NCBI GenBank assembly: GCA_002869065.1
Contig: PKTR01000002.1
Coordinates: forward strand, 1,364,001-1,428,000
DNA length: 64,000 nucleotides
Reading direction: 5' to 3'
Source: Hyphomicrobiales bacterium
GTDB lineage: Bacteria; Pseudomonadota; Alphaproteobacteria; Rhizobiales; Rhodobiaceae
A model generated the notes under the pieces. That model saw nothing but the letters and a program-made list of their open reading frames with translations. It made no database searches and had not been told where the DNA came from. The translations under genes and the position numbers were made by a program. Positions 1 through 7,835 of this stretch are shown here, in pieces (the stretch's first letter is position 1; the number at the start of each line of letters is the position of its first letter).

Positions 1-1
1 G

Positions 2-364
2 TTCGATCGCGAGGCGCCGCGCGGGCAGATCATTGATGCCCTTGCACCGCTCGCCGGTGAAGAGGTGATCGAAAAGGCACTGCCCAATGCATTTGCCGGA
101 ACCGGACTTGGCGATCTGCTGCGCGCGCGTGGCGCGAAGGAGCTGATCGTGGTCGGCTTCATGAGCCATATGTGCGTCAGCTCGACCGTGCGCGCGGCGC
201 TTGACGAAGGTTTCAGGGTCACGGTCGACGCCGATGGCTGCGGTAGTCGCGATTTGCCGGATGGGCGCGGAGGCGTGGTGGTCGCCGATGTCGTCAGCGA
301 TGTGGCGCTGGTCGAACTTTCCGATCGTTTCGCCGTCGTCGTTCGCGATCACGCCTGGCGGTGA
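2..364 (+). CDS. Isochorismatase-like cysteine hydrolase (3' part)
   Basis: C-terminal 120 residues of a cysteine hydrolase of the isochorismatase/nicotinamidase superfamily; the start lies left of the window. The segment GFMSHMCVSSTVRAA carries the family's nucleophilic Cys at the start of a helix, preceded by the usual strand (ELIVVGF), and is followed by a second strand and an Asp-rich turn (VTVDADGCGSRDLP). Members hydrolyse C-N or vinyl-ether bonds of small amides or isochorismate. The substrate cannot be told from this fragment. It ends about 440 bp before the flagellar operon and is probably unrelated to it. Confidence 0.8.
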   Translation, partial: FDREAPRGQIIDALAPLAGEEVIEKALPNAFAGTGLGDLLRARGAKELIVVGFMSHMCVSSTVRAALDEGFRVTVDADGCGSRDLPDGRGGVVVADVVSDVALVELSDRFAVVVRDHAWR

Positions 365-804
365 CGAGTTCGGACTGCCGGTCGGCGATGTTCGCGTCGT
401 CGGCCGGTGGGACGGTTTTTCGTCCGAAGCGGCGGCGTTTCGCTCGATGCGATCCGCATTCGTTAACGTTTGCCCCTGATTTGTTAACCCACCCGGCAAA
501 AATGACCCGCTCACTTTGCAAAATGCACGAAGAAATCCGCGGTTTTCCGCGAGCCGGCCGAAAGGGTGAAAATTCGTTAACTCCCTGTTTACCAGATGGC
601 GGGAAATATTTGCCTACCAGGTCCACCCGGGGGGCGTCCTTGTCATCCCTCATCCCTCAGTCTCCCGGGTGCCTGGTGGCAAAAGGCCGCCGATAGCAGC
701 AGCGACAGACGGCCGAATCGGATTTCCTTCAGCGGGTGCGGGCCACCGGTCTTATCCGCTCCACCGGGCGCCAGGCGCCCAAGAAGTACGGGTCGGTCGG
801 TAAC
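365..804 (+). promoter_or_regulatory. Intergenic control region ahead of fliF
   Basis: No convincing gene. The stretch is AT-richer than its surroundings in patches. It holds three GTTAAC hexamers (462-467, 483-488, 576-581) and two GGCAAAA motifs (494-500 within CCCGGCAAAAATG, and 678-684). In Caulobacter, fliF transcription depends on CtrA (TTAA-N7-TTAA) and is modulated by FlbD at ftr elements; these motifs are candidates for both. The assignment is inference. Confidence 0.45.
577..592 (+). promoter_or_regulatory. CtrA-like binding site upstream of fliF
   Basis: TTAA, then seven bases (CTCCCTG), then TTTAC: one mismatch from the CtrA consensus TTAA-N7-TTAAC. It lies about 210 bp before the chosen fliF start, in the only long intergenic gap of the flagellar operon. 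CtrA is the cell-cycle regulator of early flagellar genes in Alphaproteobacteria. Confidence 0.4.
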
Positions 805-2430
805 GTGGGTGGCGCATTCGCTCTTCTGAAAGCTCTCGGACCGGCGCGACTGGCAGCCATGGGCGCCGTCGCGGCCATTTTGGTCGGCTTCTTCGCTTTC
901 CTGATGATCCGGTTTTCCTCGGTGCAGATGGTGCCGCTCTACGCCGAGCTCGACTTCAAGGACACCACCGCGATCGTCAAGGAACTCGACGGGTTGGCCG
1001 TTCCCTACGAGGTCGTCAATCGCGGCGGTGGCGTGCTCGTGCCGACCGAGGAGCTTTTGCGGGTGCGCATGGCGCTGGCCGAAAAGGGCCTGCCGAACGG
1101 CGGCTCCGTCGGCTATGAGATCTTCGACAAGACGGACACGCTCGGCACCACCAGCTTCGTGCAGTCGATCAACCACATCCGCGCGCTCGAGGGCGAGCTG
1201 GCGCGCACCATCCGCGCAATCGACCAAGTGGCGATGGCGCGGGTGCATCTCGTGCTGCCCGAACGCCAGCTCTTCCAGCGCAACAAGACGGCGCCGTCCG
1301 CTTCCATCGTGCTGCAGGTGCGCGGCGTCCTCGAGCAAAGCCAGATCCGCGCGATCCAGCACATCACCGCGTCGGCGGTCGAGGGGCTGAAGCCGCAGGA
1401 TGTCTCGATCGTCGATGAGGGCGGCCGGCTGCTCGCCGCCGGCGGCGAGAACGCGGAAGAATTCATGACCGGCGCGATCCACGAACGCACCGCGTCCTAC
1501 GAACACACGCTGCGCGAACGGATCGAGGACATCGTGTCCGAGGTGGTCGGGCCGGGCCGCGCGCGGGTTCAGGTGTCGGCCGAGCTCGACTTCAACCGCA
1601 TCACCCAGACCTCCGAGACCTACGATCCGGAAGGCCAGGTCGTGCGTTCGACGCAGACCAAGGAAGAGACCTCGGCGACGACCAACAAGCGCGAAGGTGT
1701 TTCCGCCGGCAATCAGATCCCCGACGCGAATGCCAATGACGGTGGCGACAGCACGCTCGACCAGTCGAACTCGACCGCCGAAACGGTCAATTACGAGATC
1801 TCGCGCACCCAGCGCACCGAGGTCATCGAGGCTGGCCGGATCAAGCGGATCTCGGTCGCCGTGCTGGTCGACGGCGTCTATTCGCAGACGCCGGAAGGCG
1901 AGCTGAACTACGCCGAGCGCCCGGAAGACGAGATGACCCGGATTTCCGCGCTGGTGCGTTCGGCGATGGGCTATGACGAGGGCCGCGGCGACCAGATCGA
2001 GGTGGTCAATCTGCGCTTTGCCAATGCGCCGAACAGCCTGGCGCTTGCGAGCGGCGAAGAGAGCCTGTTCGATTTCTCCAAGCGCGACATCTTCTACTTC
2101 GTCGAACTTGGCGTGATCGTCGTGTTGTCGCTCCTGACCCTGCTGTTCGCGGTGCGGCCGCTGATCAAGCGCATCCTGACGCCGGACGAGCCGGAAGTGC
2201 CGGAAATCCCGGAAGGCATGCAGATGGTGGTTGGCCCGGATGGCCAGCCGATGGCGTTGCCGTCGCCGGAGGGCGGCGAAGGCGAGGGCGAGCACGACTG
2301 GATATCGGTCGCCCAGGCCGAAGGCGAATTGCAGGCCGGATCCATCGAGCGCGTCGGCGAGATGATCAAGAGCTATCCGACGGAAGCCGTGACCATCGTC
2401 CGCAACGGGCTGCAGGAGGCGCCGGCGTAA
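805..2430 (+). CDS. fliF: Flagellar MS-ring protein FliF
   Basis: Forms the inner-membrane MS ring on which the flagellar switch and export gate assemble. With the GTG at 805 the protein is 541 aa. TM1 is at about residues 17-37 ([18 protein letters not shown]). The periplasmic ring-building YscJ/FliF domain follows ([18 protein letters not shown], then [15 protein letters not shown]). TM2 is near 430-452 ([19 protein letters not shown]), and the cytosolic tail binds FliG. An in-frame GTG at 736 would add 23 residues; 805 was preferred because it gives the short N-terminus usual for the family, but neither start has a clear Shine-Dalgarno. First gene of the operon; 1 bp separates it from fliG. 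Confidence 0.93.
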   Translation: MGGAFALLKALGPARLAAMGAVAAILVGFFAFLMIRFSSVQMVPLYAELDFKDTTAIVKELDGLAVPYEVVNRGGGVLVPTEELLRVRMALAEKGLPNGGSVGYEIFDKTDTLGTTSFVQSINHIRALEGELARTIRAIDQVAMARVHLVLPERQLFQRNKTAPSASIVLQVRGVLEQSQIRAIQHITASAVEGLKPQDVSIVDEGGRLLAAGGENAEEFMTGAIHERTASYEHTLRERIEDIVSEVVGPGRARVQVSAELDFNRITQTSETYDPEGQVVRSTQTKEETSATTNKREGVSAGNQIPDANANDGGDSTLDQSNSTAETVNYEISRTQRTEVIEAGRIKRISVAVLVDGVYSQTPEGELNYAERPEDEMTRISALVRSAMGYDEGRGDQIEVVNLRFANAPNSLALASGEESLFDFSKRDIFYFVELGVIVVLSLLTLLFAVRPLIKRILTPDEPEVPEIPEGMQMVVGPDGQPMALPSPEGGEGEGEHDWISVAQAEGELQAGSIERVGEMIKSYPTEAVTIVRNGLQEAPA

Positions 2431-2431
2431 G

Positions 2432-3484
2432 ATGGATACCGGAGTCGCCAGAGCACCTCAGCTAACAATCAGCGCCGATGAGCAGGAACGCGACCTCGTC
2501 GGTGTCGAGCGCGCGGCCGTGCTGCTGCTCGCGCTCGGCCACGAGCATGGCGCCGGCATCTGGGAGCAACTCGACGAAATCGAGATCAAGCAGATCTCGC
2601 TGGCGATGGCCAAGCTCGGCCCGGTGACGCCGGACATGCTCAACAACCTGTTCAAGGATTTCGTCAAGAAGCTGTCGGCAAAGGGCGCGCTGCTCGGCAA
2701 CTACGATTCGACCGAACGGGTTCTGGCCGCTGTTCTGCCGGCCGAAAAGGTCGCCTCCATCATGGAGGAAATCCGCGGTCCGGCCGGTCGCAACATGTGG
2801 GAGAAGCTCTCCAACGTGCAGGAGAACGTTCTCGCCAACTACCTCAAGAACGAATATCCGCAGACCGTCGCCGTGGTGTTGTCGAAGATCCGCTCCGACC
2901 ACGCCTCGCGGGTGCTGACCATCCTGCCGGAAGAGTTCGCGATGGAAGTGGTGCACCGGATGCTGCGCATCGAATCGGTGCAGAAGGAAATCCTCGACAA
3001 GGTCGAGCAGACGCTGCGCGTCGAGTTCATGTCGAACCTGACGTCGACGCAGCGTCGCGACTCGCACGAGCTGATGGCCGATATCTTCAACAGCTTCGAC
3101 CGCCAGACCGAGGCGCGCTTCATGACGGCACTGGAAGAAGACAGCCGCGAGTCGGCGGAGCGCATCAAGAACCTGATGTTCACCTTCGACGATCTCGCCA
3201 AGCTCGACGCCGGCAGCATCCAGACGCTCCTGCGCTACGTCGAAAAGGATCGCCTGGCGACGGCTCTGAAGGGTGCCAACGAAACGATGCGGGACTTCTT
3301 CTTCGCCAACATGTCGCAGCGCGCGGCCAAGATGATGCGCGACGACATGGAGGCGATGGGCCCGGTGCGGCTGCGCGATGTCGACGAGGCGCAGGCCGGC
3401 ATGGTGGCGACCGCCAAGGACCTCGCCGCCAAGGGCGAGATGATGATTTCGAAGAACAAGGGAGAGGACGAGCTGGTCTACTAG
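2432..3484 (+). CDS. fliG: Flagellar motor switch protein FliG
   Basis: C-ring protein that couples the MS ring to stator torque and rotation switching; 350 aa, normal for the family. Visible landmarks are the N-terminal FliF-binding helices ([17 protein letters not shown]), the middle-domain segment [13 protein letters not shown] near residue 140, and the C-terminal charged region ([20 protein letters not shown]) that faces the stator. The C-terminal [18 protein letters not shown] helix is also typical. Starts 1 bp after the fliF stop, so translational coupling is likely. Confidence 0.95.
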   Translation: MDTGVARAPQLTISADEQERDLVGVERAAVLLLALGHEHGAGIWEQLDEIEIKQISLAMAKLGPVTPDMLNNLFKDFVKKLSAKGALLGNYDSTERVLAAVLPAEKVASIMEEIRGPAGRNMWEKLSNVQENVLANYLKNEYPQTVAVVLSKIRSDHASRVLTILPEEFAMEVVHRMLRIESVQKEILDKVEQTLRVEFMSNLTSTQRRDSHELMADIFNSFDRQTEARFMTALEEDSRESAERIKNLMFTFDDLAKLDAGSIQTLLRYVEKDRLATALKGANETMRDFFFANMSQRAAKMMRDDMEAMGPVRLRDVDEAQAGMVATAKDLAAKGEMMISKNKGEDELVY

Positions 3485-3496
3485 AGCATCGTGCAG

Positions 3497-3513
3497 CCAA
3501 TTGAGACAATTGG
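3497..3513. repeat. Perfect 7-bp inverted repeat between fliG and fliH
   Basis: CCAATTG, AGA, CAATTGG: a perfect 7-bp stem with a 3-base loop, 12 bp after the fliG stop. With the hairpin at 3545-3583 it makes the fliG-fliH spacer the only palindrome-rich gap inside the operon. Confidence 0.7.
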
Positions 3514-3544
3514 CGTCGACATAGATGCGGCTAGACAAAGGGAT

Positions 3545-3583
3545 GGAGCTTTTCGGCGTTTCAACTCGAACGCAGAATGCTCC
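3545..3583. repeat. Imperfect hairpin in the fliG-fliH spacer, resembling rhizobial interspersed palindromes
   Basis: GGAGCTTTTCGGCGTT pairs imperfectly with AACGCAGAATGCTCC across a loop of about 8 bases. The spacer also starts with AGAGCATCGTGC, a word that from memory begins a common intergenic repeat in Rhizobiales. It may be an inserted palindromic element that now processes or attenuates the operon mRNA. No T-run follows, so it is not a classical terminator. Confidence 0.5.
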
Positions 3584-3622
3584 AGGCAAGACCGGACCGT
3601 TGAACGAGGGTACGCGAACACG

Positions 3623-4327
3623 ATGGCAATGCCGGCACGGTTTCTCTTCGATACCGATTTTTCCCGCCCCGCGGTGGAAGAGGTGGTGCCGGTCAGCGAA
3701 GGCGCGCCGGTCGATGTGCATGTGCGGTTGCTGGCAAATGCGGCGGAGGAGGCCTATCAGCGCGGTCTCGCCGAGGGACGCGCGGCAGCCGAGGCGCAGG
3801 CGGCGCGCCGTGTGGCCGATGAGGCCGGCCGTCTGGTTTCGGCCGCGCAGAGCATTCTCGGCGCGCTCGACGCCGACCGCGAACGCATCGAACGCGATGC
3901 CGCGACGCTCGCCTTTGCAGCGGCGCGTAAGCTGGCGGCAACGCTTGTCGCGCGCGAGCCGACGGCGGAGATCGAGACGCTGATTGCCGAATGTCTCGGG
4001 CCGCTGCGCCAGGCGCCGCATATCGTCATCCGGGTCGATGAACGCGATGTCGAGGCGATCAAGGCGGAGGCCGATCGGATCGCGCATGAGCGTGGCTTCA
4101 TGGGCCGGCTGGTGGTTCTGGGCGAGCCGGATCTTGCCCGTGGCGATTGCCGCATCGAATGGGCCGATGGCGGCATCGTGCGCAACATGGATGAGGTTGC
4201 CGGCGAAGCCGAAGCCGCGATCGAACGCTATTTCGCGGCCCGGGCCGCAGATCCGTCGCATCCGGATCGCGCCGGGGCCGTCAGTGACGAAGTGGTGCCG
4301 GTGGCACCTGAGGAGAACACGAGATGA
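3623..4327 (+). CDS. fliH: FliH/FlbE-like flagellar assembly protein
   Basis: Expected regulator of the export ATPase FliI. Starting at ATG 3623 (MAMPARFLFDTDFS) it is 234 aa. The N-terminal half is Ala/Glu/Arg-rich with coiled-coil character (AYQRGLAEGRAAAEAQAARR) and matches the FliH stalk. The C-terminal half (LVARE...IVIRVDERDVEAIKAEADR...GRLVVLGEPDLARGDCRIEWADGG) is the FliH/V-ATPase-E-like globular domain. An in-frame GTG at 3491 would give a longer, non-conserved N-terminus and was rejected. The position between fliG and fliN is that of flbE in Caulobacter. It overlaps fliN by 4 bp (ATGA). Confidence 0.85.
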   Translation: MAMPARFLFDTDFSRPAVEEVVPVSEGAPVDVHVRLLANAAEEAYQRGLAEGRAAAEAQAARRVADEAGRLVSAAQSILGALDADRERIERDAATLAFAAARKLAATLVAREPTAEIETLIAECLGPLRQAPHIVIRVDERDVEAIKAEADRIAHERGFMGRLVVLGEPDLARGDCRIEWADGGIVRNMDEVAGEAEAAIERYFAARAADPSHPDRAGAVSDEVVPVAPEENTR

Positions 4328-4713
4328 CGGACGATATCGACGTCAAGACCGCCGTCAAGGACGCCGATGGCGAAATGGGAAAGCCGCCGCTGGTCTCCTT
4401 CGACGAGCCGCACGACAACCCGCAGATGCGGCCCGAGCCCGACGACGAGGATCCGAACGTGCAACGTACGGCCGCCGACCTGGAGGCGGTGTTCGACGTT
4501 CCGGTCAAGGTGTCGGCGGTGCTCGGGCGCTCGCGCATGCAGGTCGCGGATCTGTTGAAGCTGTCGAGCGGCACGGTGCTCGAACTGGACCGCAAGGTCG
4601 GCGAGGCAATCGACATCTACGTCAACAATCGGCTTGTGGCGCGCGGCGAAGTCGTGCTGGTCGAGGACAAACTCGGCGTGACCATGACGGAAATCATCAA
4701 GGCGGAGAAGTAG
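4324..4713 (+). CDS. fliN: Flagellar motor switch protein FliN
   Basis: C-ring protein of the SpoA family that, with FliM, binds CheY-P output and docks FliH. 129 aa: an acidic, Pro-rich N-terminal tail (about residues 1-50, DEPHDNPQMRPEPDDEDP) and one SpoA domain (VPVKVSAVLGRSRMQVADLL, then GEAIDIYVNNRLVARGEVV, ending KLGVTMTEII). Translation is probably coupled to fliH through the ATGA overlap. FliM is not encoded in the visible part of this cluster. Confidence 0.93.
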   Translation: MTDDIDVKTAVKDADGEMGKPPLVSFDEPHDNPQMRPEPDDEDPNVQRTAADLEAVFDVPVKVSAVLGRSRMQVADLLKLSSGTVLELDRKVGEAIDIYVNNRLVARGEVVLVEDKLGVTMTEIIKAEK

Positions 4714-4749
4714 GCCCTTCCGGGCGCCGCCTTTTGAAGGAGACAAGCC

Positions 4750-6108
4750 ATGCGCTTGCTGATCGTTGGAACGCTGCAGGGTCAGCTCACCATTGCCACC
4801 AAGATCGCGATGGAGCGGGGCGCGAGCGTCACCCATGCGGACAATGGGGCGATGGCGCTGAACGTTTTGCGCGGCAGCGGCGCCGACCTGATCATGGTCG
4901 ACGTGGCGGTCGATATCGGCGACCTGATCGTACGGATGGAAAACGAGCGCATCCATGCGCCGGTGATCGCCTGCGGTACGGATACGGATGCGCGCGCCGC
5001 CGTCAATGCGATCCGCGCCGGAGCGAAAGAATATGTGCCGCTGCCGCCCGATCCGGAACTGATCGCGGCGGTGCTTTCCGCGGTCGCCGAAGACTCGAGC
5101 GATCTCATCTATCGCGACGATGCGACGGCGCGGGTGGTGCAGCTCGCCGAGCAGGTGGCGAAGTCGGAAGCCTCGATCCTGATCACCGGCGAATCCGGCA
5201 CCGGCAAGGAGGTGCTGGCGCGCCACGTTCACCGCAAGTCGAATCGGGCCAACAAGCCGTTCATTTCGGTCAATTGCGCGGCGATCCCGGACAATCTGCT
5301 CGAATCAGAACTGTTCGGCCACGAGAAGGGTGCGTTCACCGGCGCGGTGGCGCGGCGTATCGGCAAGTTCGAGGAGGCCGACGGCGGCACGCTGCTGCTC
5401 GATGAAATCTCGGAGATGGATATCCGGCTGCAGGCCAAGCTCCTTCGCGCCCTGCAGGAGCGGGTGATCGACCGGGTCGGCGGCAGCCGTCCGGTGCCGG
5501 TCAACATCCGTATCCTCGCGACCTCCAACCGCGATCTCGGCGAGGCCGTGCGCGACGGCATCTTCCGCGAGGACCTGCTCTACCGCCTCAACGTGGTCAA
5601 TCTGAAGATCCCGCCGCTGCGCGAGCGGCCGCAGGACATTCTGGAACTCGCGCAGCATTTCGTGGCGAAATATTCCGACGCCAACGGGATTACGCCGAAA
5701 CCGATCGCGGCCGAAGCGCGGCGTCAGCTTCTCGCCAATCGCTGGCCGGGCAATGTGCGCGAGCTGGAGAACACGCTGCATCGCGCGGTGCTGCTGGCGA
5801 CGGGTGAGGAGATCGACACCGACGCGATCCGCATGCCGGACGGCAGCAGCCTGACATCCGGGCCGGAAGGGCCGGCGGCGCGGGCCGCGATGACGGCGGA
5901 AGCGGTCACCCGCTCGCTGGTCGGTCTGACGGTTGCCGAAGTCGAGCGCGATCTGATCCTCGACACGCTCGACCATTGCCTCGGCAACCGGACGCACGCG
6001 GCGAAGATCCTCGGCATCTCGATCCGCACCCTGCGCAACAAGCTCAACCAGTACACCGACGAGGGGCTCGACATCCCCGGTCCCGGCGAGGTCCGCCAGG
6101 CAGGGTAG
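4750..6108 (+). CDS. flbD: Sigma-54-dependent flagellar regulator FlbD-like
   Basis: 452-aa bacterial enhancer-binding protein. It has an N-terminal receiver-like domain (1-115), a central AAA+ ATPase with Walker A GESGTGKE (147-154) and the sigma-54 contact loop GAFTGA (194-199), and a C-terminal Fis-type helix-turn-helix (NRTHAAKILGISIRTLRNKL). The receiver begins MRLLIVGTLQG, without the paired acidic residues (IVDDE) of canonical receivers. This fits FlbD, which is not controlled by ordinary phosphotransfer. In Caulobacter FlbD closes the fliF operon, activates late flagellar genes and represses fliF; the gene order here is the same. RBS AAGGAG lies ahead of the ATG. Confidence 0.9.
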   Translation: MRLLIVGTLQGQLTIATKIAMERGASVTHADNGAMALNVLRGSGADLIMVDVAVDIGDLIVRMENERIHAPVIACGTDTDARAAVNAIRAGAKEYVPLPPDPELIAAVLSAVAEDSSDLIYRDDATARVVQLAEQVAKSEASILITGESGTGKEVLARHVHRKSNRANKPFISVNCAAIPDNLLESELFGHEKGAFTGAVARRIGKFEEADGGTLLLDEISEMDIRLQAKLLRALQERVIDRVGGSRPVPVNIRILATSNRDLGEAVRDGIFREDLLYRLNVVNLKIPPLRERPQDILELAQHFVAKYSDANGITPKPIAAEARRQLLANRWPGNVRELENTLHRAVLLATGEEIDTDAIRMPDGSSLTSGPEGPAARAAMTAEAVTRSLVGLTVAEVERDLILDTLDHCLGNRTHAAKILGISIRTLRNKLNQYTDEGLDIPGPGEVRQAG

Positions 6109-6121
6109 AGCTGGTTCGGGC

Positions 6122-7030
6122 TTACTCGAATTCCATCTCGGCGAAGACGGCCTGCGCGTTGCGGCCGGCGAGCGCGTCGAACTGGGCGAGGCCGGAAAAG
6201 GCCGACTGGTCGACCTTCGGCGCGCCGATCATGTCGCCGCCGGATTCCAGATGCTCGCCAATGCGGGCGCGCAAATTCTTGAGATAGTCGTAGGTCTCGG
6301 CGCGCGCCTTTTCGAGCGTGGTCGGATGGCCGTGGCCGGGCACGACATGGGCCGGGTCGAGCGCTGCAAAGGCATCGAAGGCCTCGATCCAGCCCTTGCT
6401 GGAGGAATGATCCATGACGCCGAGCAGGCGGTCGACATAGACGATGTCGCCGGTGAAGACGATGTTCTCGGCCGGTAGCCAGACGAAGCTGTCGCCCGGC
6501 GTGTGGGCCGGGGCGGGGTGGTGGATCTCGATGGTCGTGCCGCCGAGCGTCAGCGTGTGATTTTCGGCAAAGGTGGTGTCGGCGTAGGCCGCCTCGGTGC
6601 CGGCGAGTTCGCCGCCGAGCAACTGGGTCAGCATGGTGAACTGCATCGACACGCGGTCGTGCTGATCGGCAATGGCGGCGTCGGACGCAATGATCGTGGC
6701 GCCTTTCGCGCGCCAATAACCGTTGCCGAGCCAGCGGTGGTCCTGGCCGCCGGTGTCGATGACGATCTTCACCGGCTGATCGGTTACCGCGCCGACCGCC
6801 TTGTCGAGTTCTTCCGCACCTTTCCAGCTTCCGCCCGGATCGACCAGCACCGCGCCGTCAGCCGTCACGATGAGGCCGAAGGTGGCGTTGTTGCCAAAGT
6901 TGGTCGGTGAGCGCTGCCCCAACTCGCCGACGAAGGCGTAGACATTGTCGGCGACCTTGACGGTCTCGAGCGCAAGGGCCTCAGCCGGCACAAAGGCGAG
7001 CGCGGCAACAAGGGCGAGAGTGGTTTTCAT
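6122..7030 (-). CDS. Secreted MBL-fold metallo-hydrolase with an altered metal motif
   Basis: 302 aa with a signal peptide (MKTTLALVAALAFVPAEALA) and a metallo-beta-lactamase fold. Later motifs are normal for the fold: PAHTPGDSF, FTGDIVYVDRLLG and VPGHGHPT. The first metal motif, normally HxHxDH, reads TGGQDHRWLGN, so both leading His ligands are missing while the DH pair is kept. This could mean a mononuclear or different metal site, or lost hydrolase activity; I recall similar GGQDHRW motifs in other rhizobial proteins, so it may be a real subfamily. The ATG at 7030 follows a strongly structured leader (7037-7098). Convergent with flbD. Confidence 0.8.
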   Translation of the reverse strand: MKTTLALVAALAFVPAEALALETVKVADNVYAFVGELGQRSPTNFGNNATFGLIVTADGAVLVDPGGSWKGAEELDKAVGAVTDQPVKIVIDTGGQDHRWLGNGYWRAKGATIIASDAAIADQHDRVSMQFTMLTQLLGGELAGTEAAYADTTFAENHTLTLGGTTIEIHHPAPAHTPGDSFVWLPAENIVFTGDIVYVDRLLGVMDHSSSKGWIEAFDAFAALDPAHVVPGHGHPTTLEKARAETYDYLKNLRARIGEHLESGGDMIGAPKVDQSAFSGLAQFDALAGRNAQAVFAEMEFE

Positions 7031-7036
7031 GGATGG

Positions 7037-7098
7037 CGTTCCCCGGTTCGCTGTCGTTTCTTGCGAACGACATGTCGGTCCATGGTGGACGGGGAACG
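7037..7098 (-). ncRNA. Three-way-junction leader covering the RBS of the MBL-fold gene
   Basis: The 71-bp gap between the extensin-like gene and the MBL-fold gene holds three perfect stems. The outer stem is CGTTCCCC (7037-7044) with GGGGAACG (7091-7098), 8 bp. Inner hairpin 1 is GTTCGC (7046-7051) with GCGAAC (7063-7068). Inner hairpin 2 is GTCCA (7078-7082) with TGGAC (7086-7090), abutting the outer stem. On the minus-strand transcript the GGGGAA Shine-Dalgarno-like sequence forms one side of the outer stem, 6 bases before the ATG, so folding should limit translation of the downstream gene. The structure is read from sequence; function is inference. Confidence 0.6.
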
Positions 7099-7101
7099 GT
7101 C

Positions 7102-7827
7102 CTACTTGCAATAGCGGTAGCCACCCTTTGCCGCGCGGCGGGCGAGGTCGAGGTGGAAATGGGTGCGGTGGTAGTCGTCGCCCTCGGGGCCGATGACTGT
7201 GAAGAAATGCTCGCAGGAGCCCTTGTGCACGGCGCGCAGGAACGCCTGCTCGTCGTCCTTGCCGGACCATCCCTCAGTGACGGTGATGGTGCGACCGTCG
7301 GCCAACTCGAAGCTCGCGATATCGATGGCGTTGGCGAAGGCATGCTCTGAAATGCGCGCGCCCTTCTGGTTGTTGCGGCCACGGCAGACATAGGATGCGG
7401 CGACGTTCAGCCGTTTGACCGGCTGGTCGAAGGTCGCTTCGGCGGCGGGCTGCACGATCGTCGCCATCCAGCGATCGAGCGCCGGGATCATCGGGCAGGA
7501 GAGGGTGGCGGCGGGGCTGAGCGCCGTGCCGACAACCGGCAGGGCGGTGACTTCGAAGGGATGCTCTGTGCCGCAGATGCCGTTCGGGCCTTCAAGGGCG
7601 TCCACGGCTTTGAGCGTCGCGGTTTCCTTCGGCGGGGTTTCGGCGAGGCATTGCGCTTCGGCCTCGGCCCGCCACTGGGTGCGGTTCGGGTCTTCCTCGG
7701 CAAACAGCGAGCCCGGCCCGGTGCAGCCGACAAGGCCGGTCGCAACGAGGAGGCCGGCAAGGACCGCGGTCCCGGCGAAGGTCGCCGGGAAGCGTGTGCT
7801 CTGTCCGCGATGTCGGTGTGCCGCCAC
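7102..7827 (-). CDS. Extensin-like C-terminal domain lipoprotein
   Basis: 241 aa from a GTG at 7827, eight bases after the carA stop. The N-terminal hydrophobic stretch ends in the lipobox-like LVGC, so the product is probably a lipoprotein. The C-terminal 170 residues match the ExtensinC family: CPMIPALDRWMATIVQPAA, SYVCRGRNNQKGARISEHA, NAIDIASFELADGR, and a final HFHLD near the end. His and Asp in SEHA..NAIDIA and HFHLD recall the metal ligands of D,D-carboxypeptidase-type peptidases, so a cell-wall role is plausible but unproven. Its linkage to carA looks incidental. Confidence 0.8.
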   Translation of the reverse strand: MAAHRHRGQSTRFPATFAGTAVLAGLLVATGLVGCTGPGSLFAEEDPNRTQWRAEAEAQCLAETPPKETATLKAVDALEGPNGICGTEHPFEVTALPVVGTALSPAATLSCPMIPALDRWMATIVQPAAEATFDQPVKRLNVAASYVCRGRNNQKGARISEHAFANAIDIASFELADGRTITVTEGWSGKDDEQAFLRAVHKGSCEHFFTVIGPEGDDYHRTHFHLDLARRAAKGGYRYCK

Positions 7828-7835
7828 CGGTCCGG

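Noticed and set aside
643-2295. A 550-codon open frame on the minus strand across fliF
   Set aside because: It is antisense to a full-length FliF, is rich in His/Arg/Asp typical of antisense high-GC coding, and has no RBS or recognisable domain.
2462-4261. A 599-codon minus-strand frame across fliG and fliH
   Set aside because: Antisense artefact over two conserved flagellar genes; composition is typical of a mirrored high-GC frame.
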